NCBI GenBank assembly: GCA_945861635.1
Contig: CAMAWH010000003.1
Coordinates: 118,608 to 182,607, forward strand
Length of the DNA stretch: 64,000 nucleotides
Source: Klebsiella pneumoniae
GTDB taxonomy: Bacteria; Myxococcota_A; UBA796; SXON01
Direction: 5' to 3'
This document shows positions 34,958 through 43,612 of this stretch, in pieces (position 1 is the first letter of the stretch; each line of letters begins with the position of its first letter). The position numbers were made by a program, and so were the translations under genes. The notes beneath the pieces are model-generated. The model saw nothing but the letters and a program-made list of their open reading frames with translations, did no database searches and was not told the DNA's origin.

Positions 34958-37342
34958 TCAAGGGCTCGACCTCGCAATGCGGAAGCCGAGGAAATTAATG
35001 GTGCCGCTCGGAGTGTAGTAGCTGCGGGAGGACACGGACGCGAGGTGCGCTTCGCTGGACCAGGCGCCACCGCGAAGAACATGGCCGGCGGTCGATGCCG
35101 GCCCCGGTGGATTCTCGGCGGGCGACACGCTGTAGTAGCCGCTGTCGTACCAGTCGTTCGTCCACTCGTGCACATTCCCGCTCATGTCATAGAGCCCCGA
35201 TGCGTTCGGCGCCAGCGTCGCCACCCTGTGGGCGTAGGTGACCAACGAGTAGGCCGTCTCAAGGGTCCAAGCGACATCGGCCGCCGTGTTCGACCCCGAG
35301 TACGTCGTGTCCTGGTCCGCCCGCGCCGCAAACTCCCACTCGGCCTCCGTCGGCAGCCGGTAGCCGGGGCAGGCGTAGGGGTCTGCGAGGTAGGCCGCCG
35401 CGAGGTCCGTGCCGTCCGAAAGGTAGCAGTTGGCCAGCCCCTCCACCGTCGAGAGCGCGTTGGCGTACTGCGCCGCGTCGTACCACGAGACGCTGTCCAC
35501 AGGGCAGTCCGCGGTCGTCGTCGAGGTCGTACACGGGTAGCTCGGCAGGCTTGTGTACGTCCACCCCACTCCCCCGCTCCACGACTCCCACTGCCCCCGC
35601 GTGATCTCCGTCTCCCCGATCCAGAAGTCGTGGGTGAGGGTCACGTCGTGGTCGGTGTAGGCACTGGTCGGGTCTCCCGCGCCACCGCCCATCGTGAATG
35701 TCCCGGCTGGAATCCCGATCATCCGCGAACCATACGTCGTTGTGTAGTCCTCCGGGCAGGGGGTGTCCACGCCATCGCAGTCGTCATCCACACCGTCGTC
35801 GCACACCTCGACGGCTCCCGGGAACGCCGCACCCTCCGTATCGTCACAGTCCTCGTCGTTGGTGACGTAGTCGCTGGGCGAATCGCAGAACACCGCCGCA
35901 CCGGCAGCATCGCCATAGCCGTCGGCGTCACTGTCGAGCCAGACGGTGGTGCCTCCCGTCGCGGCGGTGTCGTCGTCATCGGCCAGTCCGTTGCAATCCT
36001 CGTCGATGTCGGCGCCATCGCACGTTTCGGTCCCCGCGGGACTCACATCGTCACGGGTGTCATCGCAGTCCGTGTCATCCGCGACGTAGCCGATGGGCAC
36101 GTCGCAAGCCGACGCACCGCTCGCCGCGTCCCCGTAGAGGTCTCCATCCGCGTCGGCGTACCAGACGTCCGCGTCCACGCTGTCGGCGTCTCGCGTTTCG
36201 CCGTCGCAGTCGGTGTCTGCGGTGTCGCACGCTTCCGCCGCGCCCGGATGGACGCCGCCATCGGCGTCATCGCACTCGATGCACGCCGCGTACCCATCGC
36301 CGTCCCCATCGACATACGCGACCGCTCCATCGCAATCCGCGTCCACGTTCACGTCGCACGCCTCCGCCGCACCGGGGTGGACGGTGGCATCGGCGTCATT
36401 GCAGTCGTCCGGTTCCGCACCGTAGTCGTCGGGTTGGTCACACGCGATCTTGTCCGTAGAACCGGTGATTCCGTAGCCATCCCCGTCGAGATCGAGGTAC
36501 CAGGTCGCCGCGTCCACGGCATCGTCGTCGATGCCACCATTGCAGTCGTCATCCCCCCCGTTGCACGACTCGATCGCGCCGGGAAACACGGTCGAATCGC
36601 TGTCGTCACAGTCGTCGGGGTACGGGCCGTAGCCTGCGGGCGCGTCACAGGCCGTCTTGTCCGTCGTGCCGCTCACGCCGTAGCTATCGCCGTCATCATC
36701 GACATACCAGGTGGGCTCACCCACCGCGTCTTCGTCCGCCTCCCCCGAGCAATCGTCATCCAGCCCGTTGCATGTCTCGTCGGCGTTCGGATGGATCGTC
36801 GCAACCGCGTCGTCACAATCGCCGCTGGCCACGGCGGCGCCCGCAGGGATGCTACAGGCCTGCACCGACGCGTCTGAGTTGCCGTAGCCGTCCAGATCGC
36901 CGTCCGTGTAGAAGGTCGATCCGTTGACGGGATCGTTATCGAGGGTGTCATCGCAATCCTCATCGACGCCGTCACAATGCTCGTCGGCCCCGGGATGGAT
37001 GTCCGCACTGCCGTCGTCGCAATCCGTCGCGTCTGCCACGAACCCGGCCGGCGCATCGCAAGCGGATTGTGCGCTTCCCGCATCGCCGAACGAGTCGCCA
37101 TCGGCATCCGCGTACCAGGAGGTCGGCCCAATGACAGCGGCGTCCGCGTCGTCACAATCGTCGGCCGTTTCGACGTACCCGCCGGGAGCCTCGCATTGCT
37201 CGACGGTGGTCGTAGCGACACCCGCGCCGTCTCCATCGTCATCGAAGTAGAACGTCTTGACCGTGCAGGGCTTCGACCCCTCCGGCGGCACCGCGGAAAT
37301 GCAAGCCGAAGCAAGAAGAAGGAGCAGCGACGGTCGGAGCAT
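34958..37342 (-). CDS. MopE-repeat lipoprotein with C-terminal formylglycine-generating-enzyme (SUMF1) domain
   Basis: 794 residues from MLRPSLLLLLASACIS (lipobox, Cys14); the track start 60 codons upstream is not supported. Residues about 35-530 hold roughly eight MopE-type Asp-rich repeats (WYADADGDSFGD...DCDDGSADIHPG). The last ~230 residues are an FGE/sulfatase-modifying-factor fold: MIGIPAGTFTMGG, WIGETEITRGQWE, PVDSVSWYDAAQYANAL, GYRLPTEAEWEFAARA, MSGNVHEWTNDWY, VLRGGAWSS, GFRIA. The Cys pair needed for formylglycine formation is not visible near the RGG motif, so it may be a non-catalytic binding version. No sulfatase is near. Confidence 0.88.
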   Translation of the reverse strand: MLRPSLLLLLASACISAVPPEGSKPCTVKTFYFDDDGDGAGVATTTVEQCEAPGGYVETADDCDDADAAVIGPTSWYADADGDSFGDAGSAQSACDAPAGFVADATDCDDGSADIHPGADEHCDGVDEDCDDTLDNDPVNGSTFYTDGDLDGYGNSDASVQACSIPAGAAVASGDCDDAVATIHPNADETCNGLDDDCSGEADEDAVGEPTWYVDDDGDSYGVSGTTDKTACDAPAGYGPYPDDCDDSDSTVFPGAIESCNGGDDDCNGGIDDDAVDAATWYLDLDGDGYGITGSTDKIACDQPDDYGAEPDDCNDADATVHPGAAEACDVNVDADCDGAVAYVDGDGDGYAACIECDDADGGVHPGAAEACDTADTDCDGETRDADSVDADVWYADADGDLYGDAASGASACDVPIGYVADDTDCDDTRDDVSPAGTETCDGADIDEDCNGLADDDDTAATGGTTVWLDSDADGYGDAAGAAVFCDSPSDYVTNDEDCDDTEGAAFPGAVEVCDDGVDDDCDGVDTPCPEDYTTTYGSRMIGIPAGTFTMGGGAGDPTSAYTDHDVTLTHDFWIGETEITRGQWESWSGGVGWTYTSLPSYPCTTSTTTADCPVDSVSWYDAAQYANALSTVEGLANCYLSDGTDLAAAYLADPYACPGYRLPTEAEWEFAARADQDTTYSGSNTAADVAWTLETAYSLVTYAHRVATLAPNASGLYDMSGNVHEWTNDWYDSGYYSVSPAENPPGPASTAGHVLRGGAWSSEAHLASVSSRSYYTPSGTINFLGFRIARSSP

Positions 37343-37518
37343 TTCACATCGTAGCGCGTCGGCAAGCGGCGTGGCAAGCGGGCGCGTGACTGGAACTACG
37401 CAGGCGACCGCGCCCCGCGGCTCCCAGGGGGCCGGCGGCCGGGAGCTGCTCTGCTGGAATCCGGGGTCGGAGGCGCTGGGACGCACACCTCGGCTGCGCT
37501 TCCGGGCGCGCGAATGGG

Positions 37519-38112
37519 TCAAGATCCGCGGGCCCGCCCTCCGATCGCCGCCATCCGCGCCGCGACCTGGGCCTCGGGCAGCTCCAGTTCCAAAAGATCG
37601 ACCTCGGGATCAACGAGCGCGGCGTCGAACAGGTCTCCGAGGCGGCGGACGACGGTCGCAGCATCATCGAGGTCTCGGTCCCGCGTCGAGAGCGCTTTCA
37701 TGAGCACGAAGTCCTCCGCCGTGACGATGCGAATGCTTGCTCCCCGCAGCGGTGCCTGAACGGATCGATCCATCACCCCTCGGGCGAATCGGGCGCTTCG
37801 CGGTCGAACGAGGTCGATGGTGTTGAGGCCCGTCGTCTCCGCGCCTCCAAGCACCGTGATTCGGCTCAGGGAGAGTCCGCCGAACACAACATCCACGAAC
37901 GCGACGTGCGTTGTAGCACCGGCGTGTTCGAGTGCGACCCTGGCAACATCGACGACGTCCCCGACGACCGCGAGATCGGCATCACGGGTCTCGCGCGCCT
38001 CCCCATAGGCAGCGAGGAGGAGCCCGCCGTACAGCGCATACTCAACCCCAGCCTCTTCAAAGGCCTTCGCCGCGAGGATCGCGAGCGCTGTCGGATCGGT
38101 CAGATCGATCAC
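37519..38112 (-). CDS. Nucleotidyltransferase-fold protein
   Basis: 197 residues from a GTG at 38112 (VIDLTDPTALAILAAKAFEEAGVEYALYGG). The Gly-Gly and DADLAV motif (REtrDADLAVVG) is the pattern of DNA polymerase beta-like nucleotidyltransferases of the AbiEii/DUF6036 kind. EDFVLMKALSTRDRDLDDAATVVRR follows as in that family. The residues before 38112 in the track belong to another frame. It may be part of a toxin-antitoxin or defence pair, but the partner is uncertain. Confidence 0.7.
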   Translation of the reverse strand: MIDLTDPTALAILAAKAFEEAGVEYALYGGLLLAAYGEARETRDADLAVVGDVVDVARVALEHAGATTHVAFVDVVFGGLSLSRITVLGGAETTGLNTIDLVRPRSARFARGVMDRSVQAPLRGASIRIVTAEDFVLMKALSTRDRDLDDAATVVRRLGDLFDAALVDPEVDLLELELPEAQVAARMAAIGGRARGS

Positions 38113-38236
38113 GGCGACGCGCGCCCAGCACAGCCCGGCCCATGGCCTGCAGCTCGAGCGTGGATGTCCGAAGGATCCGCCGAACGCGGTCGGCCTCGGC
38201 GAGACGTTCGGCAAGATCCGCAGGCGTGATGTGCAT
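38057..38236 (-). CDS. Small ORF overlapping the nucleotidyltransferase start
   Basis: 59 codons, MHITPADLAERLAEADRVRRILRTSTLELQAMG, with a protein-like helical first half and a low-complexity Arg/Asp end where it overlaps the next gene by 56 bp. No ribosome-binding site is visible. It could be the small partner of the nucleotidyltransferase, an upstream fragment separated by a frameshift, or chance. Confidence 0.3.
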   Translation of the reverse strand: MHITPADLAERLAEADRVRRILRTSTLELQAMGRAVLGARRRDRSDRSDSARDPRGEGL

Positions 38237-38275
38237 CAAGGCGGAGCATACCCGACTGGCGGGGGGTTGGGTCGA

Positions 38276-38416
38276 TCACGGCCGGACCGGGTGGCCCACG
38301 GGTGGGTCGGAGAGGGTGAGGAGGGCGGTGTTGGATGCATCGCGATCGTAGGCGCCGGGCTCCACCACGGCGCTGCACCCGTGAACCAGCGATAACGCAA
38401 GCATGGTAGCGACCAT
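38276..38416 (-). CDS. Very small putative lipoprotein
   Basis: 46 codons from an internal ATG: MVATMLALSLVHGCSAVVEPGAYD, a good lipoprotein signal with Cys14 and about 33 residues after it. The track ORF begins 38 codons upstream in unsupported sequence. Small lipoproteins are easily over-predicted, so confidence is limited; it may also be a remnant of a larger lipoprotein gene. Confidence 0.4.
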   Translation of the reverse strand: MVATMLALSLVHGCSAVVEPGAYDRDASNTALLTLSDPPVGHPVRP

Positions 38417-38629
38417 CGACACACCATATCCACTCCGAAGACAGGCGGAAGCTGAGCGCGCAGCGGCTACCCGTTCAACCTCCCAATCGTCCGTGCCTTC
38501 CATCGTTTGGCATTCGACCCGGCGGGACATTCCTCGTCGGCGCGAGCGAGATGGCTTCTTCCTTCGCGCGGAAAGTTTCTACAATGTCGCCTCGCCTCCT
38601 CGACGACGATGAATGACGGAACCTGACGC

Positions 38630-39736
38630 CTACCGCGCCGGCCTCTCCGCCACCAACTCAAGATCAAACCCGAGGTCGCTCGACGCGACGCTGGCCTGAT
38701 GGACCTCCACCGCGATCGTGTTCGCGCCCTCGACAAGCGTGGCAGGATCGATGTCGTAGCGCCAATACGCCTCCTCGTTGACGCCGCTGGTACTGACCGA
38801 CGCGAGCGTCGTATCCGTGACATCCCCCGGCGCCATGTTCACGCGCACCAACTCGGCACCGTTCACGTACACAACGGCGCCGTCATCGCGAAGGAGATTT
38901 ACGTACGCCTCCGTCACGGCAGCCACCGCGCGCAGCTCAACGGCGGCCCGATAATAGGACGTCAGGAATTTGTTGTTCTCGTCGGGCCCGAAGCCAAGCG
39001 CCGTGACCTGATAAGCGTCGCCATACCCAAGTGGCCCCGGACCCGCGGCCCACAGGCTATCGTCAAAGCCCGCTGCATTCCAGCCCGCCGGCGCAGCGCC
39101 CTGGTCGTAGTACCGCCAAGTGCTACCCCGTGGAATCGCCACCTCCACATCCTCCGGTAACGCGACGTTGGACGCCCCCGGTGTCCCGCGAAAGGACGTA
39201 GAAAAGCACCCCTCGCCCACACAGCAATCGGGCACCCGGGCGACAGAGAAGTCCGGAGGCACGGCACCATACGTCACCTCGCTGCCCCGCCCATCCGGCG
39301 CGTAGAGGGTGACCGTCCCCCCGGCGCTCGCCAGAGTGGCGGCCACGTGCGCGCCCAGGAGGTCGACCAAGCCATCCGCCCACAGCAGGAGGTACCCGCC
39401 CGCGGGCACCGCCAACCCATCCGATACCTTCGTCTTCGGTCGGTCCTGCGCCTTGTCACCCACAGCCCAACCGTCGAGCGACACCGCCGTGTCGCCCGGA
39501 TTGTGCAGCTCCACCCAGTCGGCGTATGCGCCAGTCTCATCGGCGACCACCGCCTCATTGTCCGCCATGAATTCGTTGATGCAGAGCTCCAACGGAGGCG
39601 GCGGAGGCGTATCGGTATCCGTCGAGCCACTATCGCGGACCCCGGAGTTCGCCGTGCGGTCGGCCGCGCGCTCCACGCCATCGGCGGCCACGTGAAACTG
39701 GCCCGAAGCGCACGCCATCATTGCGAGAACCAGCAT
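38630..39736 (-). CDS. Lamin-tail-domain (LTD) surface lipoprotein
   Basis: 368 residues from MLVLAMMACASG (lipobox MMAC). Residues about 50-190 are a lamin tail domain (LCINEFMADNEAVVADETGAY, ADWVELHNPGDTAVSLDGW, GGYLLLWADG, TLASAGGTVTLYAPDG, RGTPGASN). A second beta-sandwich with a galactose-binding-like look follows (WRYYDQGAAPAGWNAAGFDD, VNLLRDDGAVVYVNGAEL, LVEGANTIAVEVHQ). In many bacteria LTD modules are fused to CotH kinases; here a separate CotH gene lies 4 bp upstream, so they probably work together at the surface. Confidence 0.88.
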   Translation of the reverse strand: MLVLAMMACASGQFHVAADGVERAADRTANSGVRDSGSTDTDTPPPPPLELCINEFMADNEAVVADETGAYADWVELHNPGDTAVSLDGWAVGDKAQDRPKTKVSDGLAVPAGGYLLLWADGLVDLLGAHVAATLASAGGTVTLYAPDGRGSEVTYGAVPPDFSVARVPDCCVGEGCFSTSFRGTPGASNVALPEDVEVAIPRGSTWRYYDQGAAPAGWNAAGFDDSLWAAGPGPLGYGDAYQVTALGFGPDENNKFLTSYYRAAVELRAVAAVTEAYVNLLRDDGAVVYVNGAELVRVNMAPGDVTDTTLASVSTSGVNEEAYWRYDIDPATLVEGANTIAVEVHQASVASSDLGFDLELVAERPAR

Positions 39737-39740
39737 TCCG

Positions 39741-41036
39741 CTACAGGCCCCACCACGAGCGCATCGTGTCGTTTCGCGTGGCCACCCAACTGCGCATGTA
39801 CTCCTGCCATCCGGGAATGTCCGCGGCCGCACACTCCCGGCGCGGATCGGCGACGGCCAGATCGTTCGCCAGAACGATGTACGCCTCCAGCTTCCCGGGC
39901 AGATCGAGGGCCTCCACCGCGGGAATCAGCTCCGCCATCGCCGCCTTCTGAGCCTCCAAACACGCCGCATCTCGCCAACACGCTGCCGCCACCGACCCGC
40001 GCGGCGTCGCCCAATTCATGCCCCAGTCGTAGTCGTTGAGAAAACCATAGTCCAGATCCCAAGGGAGAATCTCGGCGCGGCCATCCTCCGGATCAAAGTA
40101 GACGCGGTAGTTGTTGGTGTTCAGCGCGTAGCCGTCATTGTGCCCAACCCACTGCTCCGCGGCAAGTTCGCGATGCACCTCGGTCCAATCGATCACGGCA
40201 TCACTCACCGGCGCCCACTGATCGGTGCCGGCAGCCGTCAGCACCGCATTCGACACACCCGCGATGTCGGCGTGCGCAACGTCCGTCCCTTCTTCCAACT
40301 GGTACAGCTCATCCACGCCGAGCCCGAAATCCAACAGCGTGTAATTGTATCCCCCGTACCAAACGTATTTTCCATCATACAGGTTGCCATCGGGCAGCGT
40401 ATAGTGCCGCTTGAGAAAGCGATCGTCCGGCGTTTCCAGTACAACGTAGAGTCCGTAGGCGACACTGTTCACCGTGACGGCAGCGTACGCGGTACGCAGC
40501 GACGGCACGCCGACCGCGGCAAACACCTGATACCCCAGCATCTCCTTCAGGTAGGAACAATCCACCACCGCGTTGTTGAGCGAGAGCTCCTCGAGCCCGT
40601 AGAAGCGTTGGTCGGGCGTGAATTCATTGAAGCTGATCTTGAACTTGGGTTTTGCCGTGACTACCCGAAAGGAGCCAATCTTTCCGCGCAGGCGCACACC
40701 GATGTTCGGCATTTCCACCCCGTCGTACTGTAGATCGGCCAGGGCAAACGTGTACGGGCTGGCCTCCAGGGCGGCGAGCGAATCCGGCGGGATGCGGATG
40801 TCAACCTGATGAACAACCGTATCGTCAAAAACCCAGTCGTCGAGCCCCTCGTCCGACAATCCGGGAGCTTCCTCCTCGGTGACTGGCATCTCTACCGCCT
40901 CCGAGTCCCGCCCGCCAACCTCCTCGGCCGTGTCCTCACTTCCGTCCGTTGCGAGTCGGGGACTCGGGCCGTCCGCGCCCACGCTCGTGACCGTCTCTGA
41001 GCAGGCCACCACCAGACTCAGTGCAAAGCCGCCCAC
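39741..41036 (-). CDS. CotH-like kinase lipoprotein 1
   Basis: 431 residues, lipobox LVVAC then an acidic linker. CotH spore-coat kinase features: GVRLRGKIGSF, the Lys in PKFKISFNEF, LEELSLNNAVVDCSYLKEMLGYQVF, YGLYVVLETPDDRFLKRHY, NNYRVYFDPEDGRAEILPWDLDYGF with the metal-binding Asp. CotH proteins are atypical protein kinases that phosphorylate surface proteins. It overlaps the next CotH gene upstream by about 19 bp and precedes the LTD gene by 4 bp. Confidence 0.9.
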   Translation of the reverse strand: MGGFALSLVVACSETVTSVGADGPSPRLATDGSEDTAEEVGGRDSEAVEMPVTEEEAPGLSDEGLDDWVFDDTVVHQVDIRIPPDSLAALEASPYTFALADLQYDGVEMPNIGVRLRGKIGSFRVVTAKPKFKISFNEFTPDQRFYGLEELSLNNAVVDCSYLKEMLGYQVFAAVGVPSLRTAYAAVTVNSVAYGLYVVLETPDDRFLKRHYTLPDGNLYDGKYVWYGGYNYTLLDFGLGVDELYQLEEGTDVAHADIAGVSNAVLTAAGTDQWAPVSDAVIDWTEVHRELAAEQWVGHNDGYALNTNNYRVYFDPEDGRAEILPWDLDYGFLNDYDWGMNWATPRGSVAAACWRDAACLEAQKAAMAELIPAVEALDLPGKLEAYIVLANDLAVADPRRECAAADIPGWQEYMRSWVATRNDTMRSWWGL

Positions 41037-42313
41037 GCGCGCACCTCCGCTGGGCGCGTCGCCAGCAGGTTTTCGACGCAGGCGGCGTGCTCCTCGAAGT
41101 CCGCAAGCGAATAATGGCTGCGAGGATCGCTCGCGACATACGGTTGGATCAAGTCATGGATTTCCTGCAAGCGACCGACAGCATCCAGGGTTTCAAACCA
41201 GTCCGCGCGCGCCGCGACATAGGTCGCCAATTCGCGGACACAACTGGCACTCTGGTGACACCGAGCCGCTACCAAGCCTTCGATGTAGGTATCTGGATCC
41301 ACGGCATACTGATTGCAATGGGGATAGGACCACGGTCGGTACGAAAATCCAAGATCGGCCGACCACGGAATGAACGCCCAGTTGTCCGCAATTGGCTGGT
41401 GGTACAGGCGATAGTTGGACCGGTCATAGCTGTAACTATCCCAATGTCCCAACAGGATCTCCATCGCCAGAAAGTCGAAGAATCGCGCATGATCCATGTG
41501 AGGCAGAAAGGCGTCATCCCACCTCTCCCCCCGCGTCACCGCGTCCGCACACAGCGCTTCGAGGGCGTCATCATTCCCCTCGTCGTCCTGCTCCTTCTCG
41601 AAGCAGGATGGCGCGTCAAAGTCACAATCCTGATAGTCATTTTCGTACATGTTCCCGTTGGGTTCGTCGAACCAGATCGCCAGGAACTCTCGGGTCGGCG
41701 GTTCGACCACCGTGTAGAGTCCATAGTCGGTCGTATTGATGGTCAGGTGCGCATAGGAGAGCCGCGCGGCGGGCAATCCCGCATCCCGCCAGAATCCGTA
41801 GGTGAGCGCCTCGGACATCATCATCGGGTCGAGGATTTGGTTGTGCAGGTTGAACTTGGAGTGGCCGAGCACCTCCGCACCGTCCACCAGGAATTCGGCG
41901 TCTACCTTGAACGACGGCTTGTCGTTCAGTTCCGTCCACGTGCTGGACCCCTTGATGTGGATGCCGACGGTGAATTGCTCTCCATCAATATCGACTCCCG
42001 CTTCCGTGTAGCGCTCAGGATTGCGCCGGAGATCGTCGAGTCCGTCACCCGAGAGCGTCAAGGTGATCTCGTGGACGAACCCTTCTACGTACAATCTCTC
42101 CTCCCCCTCGTCGGGCGGATCCGTATCTCCCGTGTCGCCGCTATCCTTCCCGCCCGAGGTGTCCCCCGGGATCGATTCCGCACTATCGGCGTCTCCCGGG
42201 AGGTCCTGCGACCGGTCGGCGCCGCCTCCAGACGAAAGCACGACGGGGCTGGCAGTACAAGCGAGGGCGAAGAGCACGGCCCCACTGTACCCGAGCGGAT
42301 GCGAACCCGTCAT
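41018..42313 (-). CDS. CotH-like kinase lipoprotein 2
   Basis: 431 residues from MTGSHPLGYSGAVLFALACTAS; lipobox LACT and a SGDTGDTDPPDEGE linker. CotH elements: GIHIKGSSTW, the Lys in KPSFKVDAEF, LNLHNQ-like HSKFNLHNQILDPMMMSEALTYGFW, YGLYTVVEPPTREFL, SNYRLYHQPIADNWAFIPWSADLGF. In the DxD-type motif the first Asp is Ser (PWSAD) while the second is kept. The ATGA overlap with the beta-helix gene upstream places it in one transcript with that gene and CotH 1. Confidence 0.9.
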   Translation of the reverse strand: MTGSHPLGYSGAVLFALACTASPVVLSSGGGADRSQDLPGDADSAESIPGDTSGGKDSGDTGDTDPPDEGEERLYVEGFVHEITLTLSGDGLDDLRRNPERYTEAGVDIDGEQFTVGIHIKGSSTWTELNDKPSFKVDAEFLVDGAEVLGHSKFNLHNQILDPMMMSEALTYGFWRDAGLPAARLSYAHLTINTTDYGLYTVVEPPTREFLAIWFDEPNGNMYENDYQDCDFDAPSCFEKEQDDEGNDDALEALCADAVTRGERWDDAFLPHMDHARFFDFLAMEILLGHWDSYSYDRSNYRLYHQPIADNWAFIPWSADLGFSYRPWSYPHCNQYAVDPDTYIEGLVAARCHQSASCVRELATYVAARADWFETLDAVGRLQEIHDLIQPYVASDPRSHYSLADFEEHAACVENLLATRPAEVRAWAALH

Positions 42314-43578
42314 AAGCCCGAGGTCCACCCTGCGGCCCAGTCTTCGGTGCCGAACGCTCCAACATGATTGGAGACGCTGGCGTCCGCGTTGGCGGGGTCC
42401 AGAGCCGGCGAACCAGTGGCCGGCATGTACCCCGACAACATCGGATCCGCCGAGGTGATCATCGCCCCGTACATTGTTGCACTTACGCTGTCACACGTCG
42501 CATCCCCGCCATGCACCATCAGGTGGGAGAGCGTTGCGGTCACCGTGGCGTCGGCGTTCACACCGCAATCCACGCCGGCCAACAGCACGTTGGCGAATAC
42601 CCCGCCGCTGCCGTCCTTCAGGGCGAGCCCGGCCGCCGTGGCGCCGTGGATGGTCACATTCGTCACCCGTGGCGCGGAGCGAGGTTCCGAATCCACGCTG
42701 GCAACGTCGGGATCGCGATTTCGCCCGTCGATGCCGTTTCCACCACTCGTCCGAGCATACAACTCGGAGATGGCACCGGCAAAGCCATCCTGCCACTGCA
42801 CCGCCTCATCCGGCGCATCGAGCGCAATGATGCGATTGAGCGAAACGGTGCCGCCCGAAAGGTGGATGGCATCGTCCGCCACATCGCTGATCTGCACGTG
42901 GTCGATCGAGGTGCCAAGCCCAACATCGGTCAATTGCAGGCCATCCACCTGGTACGTGAGCGACGAGTCGTGGACATGCTCGATCCGCACGTACTGGACC
43001 ACGCCGCTGGAGTCGTTGGAATCCCCGCCCACGTTGTCCGCGCCCGGCGCAAGCCCAACCACGCGAAGTCCGCCCCATCCCTCCCCGTCCTTGGTTCCTG
43101 CGAGTGAGGTGAAAACAATCGGCGCGCCCGCCGTGCCTACGGCGTTTATCCACGCACCGGCCCGGACGTTGAGCGAGCCGGCATCCTTGCCATCGGCGGG
43201 AGGCATGCCGATCACGGTTGTACCTGGGAAGATCGTCAACGTGACGCCCCGCTCCACGCCAATCCACCCCAAAAGGCGAACGCTGTCCTGCGGGCACCAA
43301 GTCACGTCTTCATAGAGTGCGCGGGTCAGCTCAAACGACCGCGCGGCGCCGGAGCAATCCGTGGGCTCGGCGCTATCGCCGGAGTCGGCGTCCGCGTCGG
43401 CGTCAGCGTCCGCGTCGGCGTCCGCGTCGGCGTCCGCGTCGGCGTCGGCATCGGCGTCGGCGTCGGCATCTGCGCTCGTATCCGCATCATTTTGGTCGCG
43501 ATGGCCGTCGTCGTCGTCATCGTCGTCGCGGGGGCCTTCCGGGGAGTTTGCGCAGGAAAACGCGAGGAGGAGGATCAT
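42310..43578 (-). CDS. Right-handed beta-helix lipoprotein with (Asp-Ala)n linker
   Basis: 422 residues from MILLLAFSCANS (lipobox FSC). After the lipid anchor come PEGPRDDDDDDDGH, then about 15 consecutive Asp-Ala pairs, then SGDSAEPTDC. From about residue 75 the repeats GVTLTIFPGTTVIGM, AGAPIVFTSLAGTKDGEGWGG, VVQYVRIEHVHDS, TSIDHVQISDVADDAIHLSGG and VTNVTIHGATAAGLALKDGSGG form a parallel beta-helix of the pectate-lyase-like/polysaccharide-adhesion kind. It is the first gene of the minus-strand CotH operon (beta-helix, CotH 2, CotH 1, LTD) and starts 34 bp from the divergent CotH 3 gene. Confidence 0.87.
   Translation of the reverse strand: MILLLAFSCANSPEGPRDDDDDDDGHRDQNDADTSADADADADADADADADADADADADADADADSGDSAEPTDCSGAARSFELTRALYEDVTWCPQDSVRLLGWIGVERGVTLTIFPGTTVIGMPPADGKDAGSLNVRAGAWINAVGTAGAPIVFTSLAGTKDGEGWGGLRVVGLAPGADNVGGDSNDSSGVVQYVRIEHVHDSSLTYQVDGLQLTDVGLGTSIDHVQISDVADDAIHLSGGTVSLNRIIALDAPDEAVQWQDGFAGAISELYARTSGGNGIDGRNRDPDVASVDSEPRSAPRVTNVTIHGATAAGLALKDGSGGVFANVLLAGVDCGVNADATVTATLSHLMVHGGDATCDSVSATMYGAMITSADPMLSGYMPATGSPALDPANADASVSNHVGAFGTEDWAAGWTSGL
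43386..43470. repeat. Hexamer-based tandem repeat encoding (Asp-Ala)n
   Basis: About 85 bp of GCGTCG/GCGTCC/GCATCG units on the plus strand encode the Asp-Ala linker of the minus-strand beta-helix lipoprotein. The unit is a multiple of 3, so copy-number change would alter linker length without a frameshift. Confidence 0.8.
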
Positions 43579-43612
43579 GGCGCAATTGTACACCATAGGA
43601 CATGATGGCGAA

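Noticed and set aside
34634-34998. Short ORFs on both strands in the 34.6-35.0 kb gap
   Set aside because: Low-complexity Ser/Arg composition, no ribosome-binding site, and overlap with each other; a non-coding gap is more likely.
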